Shown here piece after piece: positions 32,815 through 38,051 of a stretch of DNA of 38,051 bases. How positions within the stretch are numbered: the stretch's first letter is position 1; every line of letters starts with the position of its first letter. Source of the DNA: Bacteroidales bacterium (GTDB lineage: Bacteria; Bacteroidota; Bacteroidia; Bacteroidales; TTA-H9); NCBI GenBank assembly GCA_028689615.1, contig JAQVCV010000046.1, positions 1 to 38,051 of the forward strand. Reading direction: 5' to 3'. A program made the position numbers and the translations under genes. The notes beneath the pieces were generated by a model. The model made no database searches, had not been told where the DNA came from, and was given only the letters and a program-made list of their open reading frames with translations.

Positions 32815-35800
32815 ATGATTGCAATGAGGAATGAAATGATTATGGCTTTGATTGGATTGCTTCTTTCCCTAAGCACTAAAGCCCAATCCCCCGAAAAGTT
32901 CAACTACCAGGCCGTGGCGCACGATGCTTCGGGCAATGTGCTCTCGGAGCAAAGTATAGCCTTTAAACTGAGTATATTGCGCGAGACAATCACCGGTCCG
33001 GTGGTCTATTCCGAAACCCACATCACCACCACCAATGCCTATGGGCAGGTAACATTGTCGGTGGGTGCAGGCACACCCGTTGTCGGGGCTTTCGACACCA
33101 TTAGCTGGGGAAGCCAACCCCATTTTCTGAAAACAGAGATGGATGCCACAGGCGGAAGCAGCTTCACCCCGATGGGCACCACCCAACTGCTATCGGTGCC
33201 TTATGCGCTGTATGCCAAAAGCTCAGGAAGTGGAATTTCACTGACAGACACCGATGGCGACACCAAAATTCAGGTGGAAGAAAGCTCCGACGAAGATATC
33301 ATCAGATTTGATGTAGCAGGAGCCGAAAAGCTCATGGTGAACCACCGCGGGCTGGTACTTCCCAACACCACCAATAGCCTGACGGGGGTGATCTATATGG
33401 GTACATTACCTTTTATTCATAGCTTCAAACCGACTATAAACAATGGAGAAAACACTTTCGTTGGCGTGAATGCCGGAAACTTCACTATGGGTTATTCGGG
33501 CGGAGATTACGCAAGTTACAACACCGGAGTTGGTCATTCAACCTTGAAATCCATTACTTCCGGCCATAATAATACTGCCACTGGTGCAAGAGCGCTATAT
33601 TCCAACACCAGTGGCGAGAGCAATACTGCCACTGGTGCAAGAGCGCTATATTCCAACACCAGTGGCGAGAGCAATACTGCCAGTGGAGAAAATGCTCTTT
33701 ACTCAAACACTACTGGTAATTTTAACACCGCCAATGGGGCCAATGCACTATATTCCAACACAACAGGTTATGAAAACACTGCCATTGGGTCGCGGTCTCT
33801 GTATGCTAATACTGGTAATTTCAATACAGCCACTGGTACTTTTTCTCTTTACAGCAATACAACCGGCAGTCGTAATCTTGCCTATGGAGTAAGAGCACTT
33901 GAAAATAACACGACAGGCAGTTACAATACCGCCAATGGTTACTTTTCATTAAATAGCAATACCACTGGCAGTTACAATATTGCCATTGGTGAACATGCAC
34001 TTTATCACAACAGAGCCAATTCGCGCAACACAGCTTTCGGCTATCAAGCAATGATGTATGCTGATAGTAGAACCAGTGGGCGCGAAACCTTCAACACCGC
34101 CCTAGGCTATCAAGCCTTAATGGGTAGTAACGATCCATCGGCCAATACGGGCCAAGGCAACACGGCCATTGGTGACCAGGCCTTATATTCCAACATCAAT
34201 GGTAATTACAATACCGCAAATGGATTGGCGGCTCTTTTTTCAAATACTTACGGTAATCACAACACCGCCACTGGAGCAAGCGCGCTAATTTCCAACACCC
34301 AAGGTCATAACAACACTGCTAATGGAGTAAATGCTCTTTATTCAAACACTTTAGGATTTTGTAATACTGCCAATGGAAATGACGCGCTATTTTCAAACAC
34401 CTCGGGATCTAACAATACTGCCATTGGCTACCGGGCTTTGTATAATAACACACTAGGTGAAGATAATATTGCAATAGGCTATGGGTCGTCAAGGAATACA
34501 ACAGGGGGTTCGAATGTGGCTATCGGGTCTATGGCTTTATACAATAACAAAGCAAACGGAAGATCAACTGCTGTTGGTAAGGGAGCTATGGAAAATGCCG
34601 ACAATAGGGAGTCTGGAACGTTAACCTACAACACCGCTTTAGGTTTTGAGGCATTGAAAGGAAGCAGCACAGCCTCGGCCAATACTGGCCAATACAACAC
34701 GGCCATTGGCGATCAATCGCTTTACGGAAACACCAGCGGGGCAAGTTGCTCGGCATTGGGTTACCATGCCCTCTATGCCAACACCACAGGTTGGGGAAAC
34801 ACAGCTATTGGTGCAAATGCCCTGGCAGCAAATACCGAAAGCGGTTATAATACCGCCATTGGAACCAATACCCTGGCAGCAAATACTACCGGCAACAGGA
34901 ACGTAGGAATTGGTACGGGTGCTTTAACATCCACAACAACAGGTGTAAAAAACACCGCCATCGGCACTGATGTGCAGTTTAACAATACGACAGGAAATGA
35001 TAATACGGCTATCGGATTTATGTCATTATATGCAAACACAGGCAATTCGAGAAGTACGGCTATCGGGTATCAGGCCATGCATTACGCCGATAACAGAACC
35101 AGCGGGCGTGAAACTTTCAATACAGCGCTTGGTTTTGAGGCATTGAAAGGTAATAGCACAGCCTCGGCGAATACCGGCCAATACAACACGGCCATTGGCG
35201 ATCAATCGCTTTACGGGAATACCAGCGGGGCAAGTTGCTCGGCATTGGGTTACCATGCCCTCTATGCCAACACCACAGGTTGGGGAAACACGGCCATTGG
35301 TGCCAACGCTTTGGCTGCCAATACAACAAGCAGTTACAATACAGCCCTTGGAACCAATGCCCTTGCCGCCAATTCGAGTGGTACACGAAACGTGGGCGTT
35401 GGAACAGGGGCACTCCAGACTGCCACTACCGGTGAACGGAACACGGCTATTGGAACCGACGCCGGGAACAACCTGACCGTAGGAAACTACAACGTGATGA
35501 TCGGACAGGATTCGGATGCCTCGCTCAACTATGCGAGTAACTCGATTGCTATCGGTTACAATGCCGTAACCACCGCCTCGGATCAGGTGAGGCTGGGAAA
35601 TTCGAGCATTTCATCGTTCTATTGTATGGGTGCTTTCACAGGTATCGTCGGCTCAACCAATGTTGACCTGTTTGCCGATAACACCGGCAAGATTGGGTAC
35701 CTCTCCTCCTCGCTGCGCTACAAAGAAAACATCACCTCCATGGAAGATGTAGGCTGGCTTTACAGCTTGAGGCCGGTAAACTACCAATACAAAAACGACA

Positions 35801-36072
35801 GCCTGAAGCTGAAACAGTACGGATTAATTGCCGAAGAGGTTGAACAGGTAAATCCCCTGTTTGTAAGCTACCGCAACGGCAAGGTGGAAACAGTCAACTA
35901 TTCTGCCTTGATCTCGCCCTTGCTGAAAGCAGTTCAGGAGCAGAAAATGACGATGGATAAGCAAAAAGAGATCATTGCAGGTCAAGCTGAAAGAATTGAT
36001 AAGCAGGAAATGATGATTTCCAGGCTGGTTGAACGAATAGAAAAACTTGAAAAAATAACAAATAAAAACTGA
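32815..36072 (+). CDS. YadA-head-repeat protein with S74 chaperone domain (copy 2)
   Basis: This 1085-residue paralogue of the preceding gene starts 1 bp after its stop codon. Alternative starts at Met4 or Met8 give a more typical signal peptide (ending STKA|Q). The N-terminal region (to about residue 195) is nearly identical to that of copy 1. The YadA-like head array is much longer (about 205-925), with 14-17-residue units such as NTATGARALYSNTSGES. The C-terminal S74 domain (about 960-1030) reads SSLRYK. Ser965 and Lys970 are kept, but the usual Asp after the Ser is Ser. A heptad-rich coiled coil fills about 1020-1085. It is probably a trimeric surface fibre of greater length than copy 1. 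How it crosses or anchors in the outer membrane is not visible. Confidence 0.9.
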   Translation: MIAMRNEMIMALIGLLLSLSTKAQSPEKFNYQAVAHDASGNVLSEQSIAFKLSILRETITGPVVYSETHITTTNAYGQVTLSVGAGTPVVGAFDTISWGSQPHFLKTEMDATGGSSFTPMGTTQLLSVPYALYAKSSGSGISLTDTDGDTKIQVEESSDEDIIRFDVAGAEKLMVNHRGLVLPNTTNSLTGVIYMGTLPFIHSFKPTINNGENTFVGVNAGNFTMGYSGGDYASYNTGVGHSTLKSITSGHNNTATGARALYSNTSGESNTATGARALYSNTSGESNTASGENALYSNTTGNFNTANGANALYSNTTGYENTAIGSRSLYANTGNFNTATGTFSLYSNTTGSRNLAYGVRALENNTTGSYNTANGYFSLNSNTTGSYNIAIGEHALYHNRANSRNTAFGYQAMMYADSRTSGRETFNTALGYQALMGSNDPSANTGQGNTAIGDQALYSNINGNYNTANGLAALFSNTYGNHNTATGASALISNTQGHNNTANGVNALYSNTLGFCNTANGNDALFSNTSGSNNTAIGYRALYNNTLGEDNIAIGYGSSRNTTGGSNVAIGSMALYNNKANGRSTAVGKGAMENADNRESGTLTYNTALGFEALKGSSTASANTGQYNTAIGDQSLYGNTSGASCSALGYHALYANTTGWGNTAIGANALAANTESGYNTAIGTNTLAANTTGNRNVGIGTGALTSTTTGVKNTAIGTDVQFNNTTGNDNTAIGFMSLYANTGNSRSTAIGYQAMHYADNRTSGRETFNTALGFEALKGNSTASANTGQYNTAIGDQSLYGNTSGASCSALGYHALYANTTGWGNTAIGANALAANTTSSYNTALGTNALAANSSGTRNVGVGTGALQTATTGERNTAIGTDAGNNLTVGNYNVMIGQDSDASLNYASNSIAIGYNAVTTASDQVRLGNSSISSFYCMGAFTGIVGSTNVDLFADNTGKIGYLSSSLRYKENITSMEDVGWLYSLRPVNYQYKNDSLKLKQYGLIAEEVEQVNPLFVSYRNGKVETVNYSALISPLLKAVQEQKMTMDKQKEIIAGQAERIDKQEMMISRLVERIEKLEKITNKN
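32881..33402 (+). repeat. duplicated 5' segment, copy 2
   Basis: This is the partner of 30609-31130. Similarity stops just after the shared NSLTGVIY motif, where the two head-repeat arrays begin. Confidence 0.9.
33571..33672 (+). repeat. exact 51-bp tandem repeat in the head array
   Basis: Two adjacent 51-bp units (33571-33621 and 33622-33672) are identical and encode NTATGARALYSNTSGES twice. A third partial copy begins at 33673. The exact, in-frame repeat points to recent slippage or unequal crossover that changes fibre length. Confidence 0.92.
34640..35319 (+). repeat. 489-bp-spaced segmental duplication in the head array
   Basis: About 190 bp from 34640 recur from 35129 (GAGGCATTG at 34648 and 35137) with few differences. 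This implies an internal 163-residue duplication of a block of head repeats. Confidence 0.85.
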
Positions 36073-36073
36073 A

Positions 36074-36871
36074 ATGTATAGCATGAAAGTGATCGTACTA
36101 AACCTGTATTTATTACTCCTGTCGCTGGCACTCTCAGCACAAACGCTTTCTATTGAAGCAATTTCTGCATCGGGAAGCTATTATGCCAACTCCTCCGGCT
36201 CTCTCAGCATCACCATGGGTGAAGCGGTACAGGCCTGGTATTCAAACTCCACTCACTCGCTCAACATAGGTTTCCAACAGGTCTATCCGCCCCAGTTGAA
36301 GCAATTGTTATTCACCCTTTTCCTCCAGGGGCTTTACGACGGACCTGCCATGCACAAGGCGCAAAACAGTGCGGGCGACCAGTATGCCGGCACTGTAGCC
36401 GACCTTATCGACGTGGTGCTGCGACAATCGGCTTCGCCCTACTCAACCGTCACCACCATCAACAATGTGGAGATGAACACCAATGGGTCGGCACAATGCA
36501 CCATTCCGGGCAATTATGGAGCAAATTACTACATAGCCATTCAAAACCGCAACCACCTCGAAACCTGGTCGGCGGTGCCCGTGTCGTTTGCCGGTGACAC
36601 CATCAGCTACAACTTCACCGATGCCGCTTCCAGAGCCTTTGGCAGCAACCAGATCAACCTCGGAGGCGGTGTGTGGGGCTTCTATGCCGGCGATGCCGAC
36701 CACGATGGCGATGTTGACAACGCCGACATGGTGCTGATCTCGACTAAAGCCGCCGCATTTCGCCGAGGTTACGAAGATACCGATCTGAACGGCGACGGTG
36801 TAGTGGATGCTCTCGATCTGATTGTGGGTGATAACAATGCGGCGAACAGTATCCAACTGGTAAACCCGTAG
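36074..36871 (+). CDS. small secreted protein with dockerin-like C-terminus
   Basis: This 265-residue protein starts at 36074 (ATG 36083 is an equal alternative) and has a signal peptide ending near residue 22 (LALSA|Q). Residues 27-76 are a Bacteroidota N-terminal domain (ISASGSYYANSSGSLSITMG ... GFQQVYPP) often seen at the start of T9SS cargo. Residues 80-206 are a diverged copy of the 'FLQGLYDG...AIQNRNHLETW' module found in the three larger proteins upstream. Residues 207-258 hold two dockerin-type calcium loops (GDADHDGDVDNADM and DLNGDGVVDALDL), which are closer to the classical dockerin consensus than the others. There is no T9SS sorting domain. It is 1 bp after the second YadA/S74 gene, so it is presumably co-transcribed with those fibres. 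Confidence 0.9.
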   Translation: MYSMKVIVLNLYLLLLSLALSAQTLSIEAISASGSYYANSSGSLSITMGEAVQAWYSNSTHSLNIGFQQVYPPQLKQLLFTLFLQGLYDGPAMHKAQNSAGDQYAGTVADLIDVVLRQSASPYSTVTTINNVEMNTNGSAQCTIPGNYGANYYIAIQNRNHLETWSAVPVSFAGDTISYNFTDAASRAFGSNQINLGGGVWGFYAGDADHDGDVDNADMVLISTKAAAFRRGYEDTDLNGDGVVDALDLIVGDNNAANSIQLVNP

Positions 36872-36904
36872 AAATTAACACCGCCAACAAGGTCTTCAGC
36901 CGAA

Positions 36905-36942
36905 TGCTCAACCGAAGGATTTGCTGTTCCTTCGGTTGAGCA
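36905..36942. terminator. bidirectional terminator between convergent genes
   Basis: TGCTCAACCGAAGG (36905-36918) pairs perfectly with CCTTCGGTTGAGCA (36929-36942) over 14 bp, with a 10-nt loop. ATTTCTTTT follows on the plus strand. It lies 33 bp after the plus-strand stop at 36871 and 7 bp after the minus-strand stop at 36950. Confidence 0.88.
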
Positions 36943-36949
36943 ATTTCTT

Positions 36950-38050
36950 TTATGGTGCGGTAGTAATTTCTGCCTGAGGCACGGCACCGTCGGTTTTGTA
37001 ATCTATCAGGCTTCCACTTCCGGTGTAAGCAAACATCTTGATGTAGTAGGTGGTGTTGGGAGTGAGGTTTTTAAATACGGCAGTCCCGATTCCCTGGGCC
37101 ACATTCAGATTGGAAGCGTCGTCGGCCACGGCCACCCCGTCGGTGGGTGTTTCTATGGCAGCAAAACTTACCGCACTGATGCGAAGCAGGTAACCCGTCG
37201 GAACTATGGTGCCGGCGGCATCAGTCCAGTTTAGGATGATGTTGTAGCCTGAAAAGTTGGCAGCATAACCGGAAGGCTCTGCTGAGGCCTGAAGAATGGA
37301 CACCGTTGCCGGTGAAACTCCGGTGGCCGAAACAGTTATCTGTGCTTCGCGTTGTGTACCGGGGTTGGTTTCGTATGTGGCTGTGAGGGTTCCGCTGCCG
37401 GTTCCAGAAGGGGTAACTGCGAGCCAACCCTCGTTGCTAGATGCAGTCCAGCCGGTATTGGAGGTTACGGAGAGAAAGGCTGTGCCAGATTGGGAAGATA
37501 CCGACTGGCTTAAAGGTGACACCTCCAATACAGGATCAGCCCCGCTTTGGGTCACGGTAACATCCACCGGAGTGGAACCACTGCTGCTCACGGTAATGGT
37601 GGCCACGCGCTGGCTTACCGTAACATTCTGATCGTAACTAACTGTGAGGGTTCCGTTGCCACTCCCCGACGGGGTGACAGTGCACCACCCGGCATTGCTG
37701 ACAGCACTCCACGATCCATTGGCGGTGACCGAGAAAGGTGTTGAGCCGGCGGCTGACGACACATTCTGGTTCGACGGGGTTACACTGAGTGTGGCAGCTG
37801 CCGTGCCGGTGATCTGTATGTTGTCAATTCCCCAATAATAACCCCAGATTCCTGTATAGTTCCAACGCAGTTTCACCTGGCTTTGGCCGTCCAGAGCCGC
37901 TATCGTTTGGTTAAAGGTGGTGGGGTTGGAACTGGTGGTTGTGGTCCAGGTTTGAATCGGGGTCCACGACAAACCGTTGTTGGTGCTGTAATAGAGCGAC
38001 CCCGACGACCCTGTGTAAGCTTTGTAGTAGTGCTCAAATTGAATAGTAAC
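36950..38050 (-). CDS. BACON/FN3 surface protein, 5'-truncated copy 2
   Basis: This is the mirror-image paralogue of the gene at 2-1102, open to the right window edge. The annotated start at 37972 is an internal TTG. It has the same order: end of a MAM/anchor-J-like sandwich, two BACON-type domains (WSAVSNAGW and WTASSNEGW) and a C-terminal FN3-like domain ending in EITTAP. Again there is no sorting or docking tail. Substitutions against the other copy concentrate in the BACON domains (for example VTANGS for VTSSGS and VLEVSPLSQS for TLGVTPLSQT). It is convergent with the 36074 gene and shares its terminator. The N-terminal part and any catalytic domain are outside the window. Confidence 0.85.
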   Translation of the reverse strand, partial: VTIQFEHYYKAYTGSSGSLYYSTNNGLSWTPIQTWTTTTSSNPTTFNQTIAALDGQSQVKLRWNYTGIWGYYWGIDNIQITGTAAATLSVTPSNQNVSSAAGSTPFSVTANGSWSAVSNAGWCTVTPSGSGNGTLTVSYDQNVTVSQRVATITVSSSGSTPVDVTVTQSGADPVLEVSPLSQSVSSQSGTAFLSVTSNTGWTASSNEGWLAVTPSGTGSGTLTATYETNPGTQREAQITVSATGVSPATVSILQASAEPSGYAANFSGYNIILNWTDAAGTIVPTGYLLRISAVSFAAIETPTDGVAVADDASNLNVAQGIGTAVFKNLTPNTTYYIKMFAYTGSGSLIDYKTDGAVPQAEITTAP

Positions 38051-38051
38051 G
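36950..38051 (-). repeat. right arm of terminal inverted repeat (coding)
   Basis: This is the partner of 1-1102. The two window ends begin at the same codon of the repeated gene, differing by single bases near the edge. That is what an assembly break at a longer near-identical repeat would produce. Confidence 0.9.

Noticed and set aside
33571-35319. CRISPR-like array
   Set aside because: The repeats are in-frame parts of YadA head units with no unique spacers of constant length and no cas genes.
30552-36072. Prophage tail-fibre region because of the S74 domains
   Set aside because: No capsid, terminase, tail, lysis or integrase genes are present. Both proteins have signal peptides and Bacteroidota-type N-terminal regions.
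1-38051. Inverted repeats at both ends as transposon ends
   Set aside because: The repeats are 1.1 kb of coding sequence that stops exactly at the stop codons. The outer ends are set by the window, no transposase or target duplication is linked to them, and divergence increases inward. Paralogous genes explain them better.

Overview
The window looks like a piece of a Bacteroidota chromosome, probably Bacteroidales-like. The evidence is three C-terminal type IX secretion (T9SS) sorting domains, BACON domains, a sensor kinase with a two-component-regulator propeller, a TAnnTTTG/TTG promoter, and many very large secreted beta-sandwich or repeat proteins. Almost all coding capacity goes to exported surface or extracellular proteins. 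No core metabolic, RNA or phage genes are visible.

Layout. (1) 2-1102 and 36950-38050 are inward-facing, 5'-truncated copies of one BACON/FN3 gene, so the window is bounded by a diverged inverted repeat. (2) 1389-2666 (minus) is a membrane-bound AraC-type regulator with a good Bacteroidota promoter. It is divergent from the first surface-protein operon, and a perfect 10-bp inverted repeat lies in the shared intergenic region. (3) 3003-13912 is an operon of a 2396-aa multidomain protein ending in a dockerin-like tail, a 432-aa protein with the same tail, a 692-aa protein with a possible cohesin-like N-terminus and a T9SS sorting domain, and a 77-aa small protein with a Gly-Pro-rich linker and a C-terminal membrane sorting-type tail. 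(4) 13913-14741 is a hairpin-rich intergenic region. (5) 14742-24146 is a second, paralogous set: a 1240-aa dockerin-tailed protein, a 693-aa paralogue of the 692-aa protein, and a 1153-aa Ig/PKD-repeat protein with a T9SS sorting domain. (6) 24192-26178 is mostly non-coding DNA leading to a REP-associated (Y1) transposase preceded by three trinucleotide-loop hairpins. (7) 26410-30225 is a propeller sensor kinase and its LuxR-type response regulator. (8) 30552-36871 is a tightly packed set: two YadA-head-repeat proteins with C-terminal endosialidase-chaperone (peptidase S74) domains, then a 265-aa protein that again ends in the dockerin-like tail.

The most interesting theme is the pairing of four proteins that share a 'YDG...RHRNHL' module plus duplicated calcium-loop (dockerin-like) repeats with proteins that carry plausible cohesin-like N-terminal sandwiches and T9SS sorting domains. 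I read this as a candidate Bacteroidota surface-assembly system: sorted scaffold proteins would dock large non-sorted adhesins through calcium-dependent tails. Only the dockerin-like repeats and the T9SS domains are directly visible. The cohesin assignment is inference.
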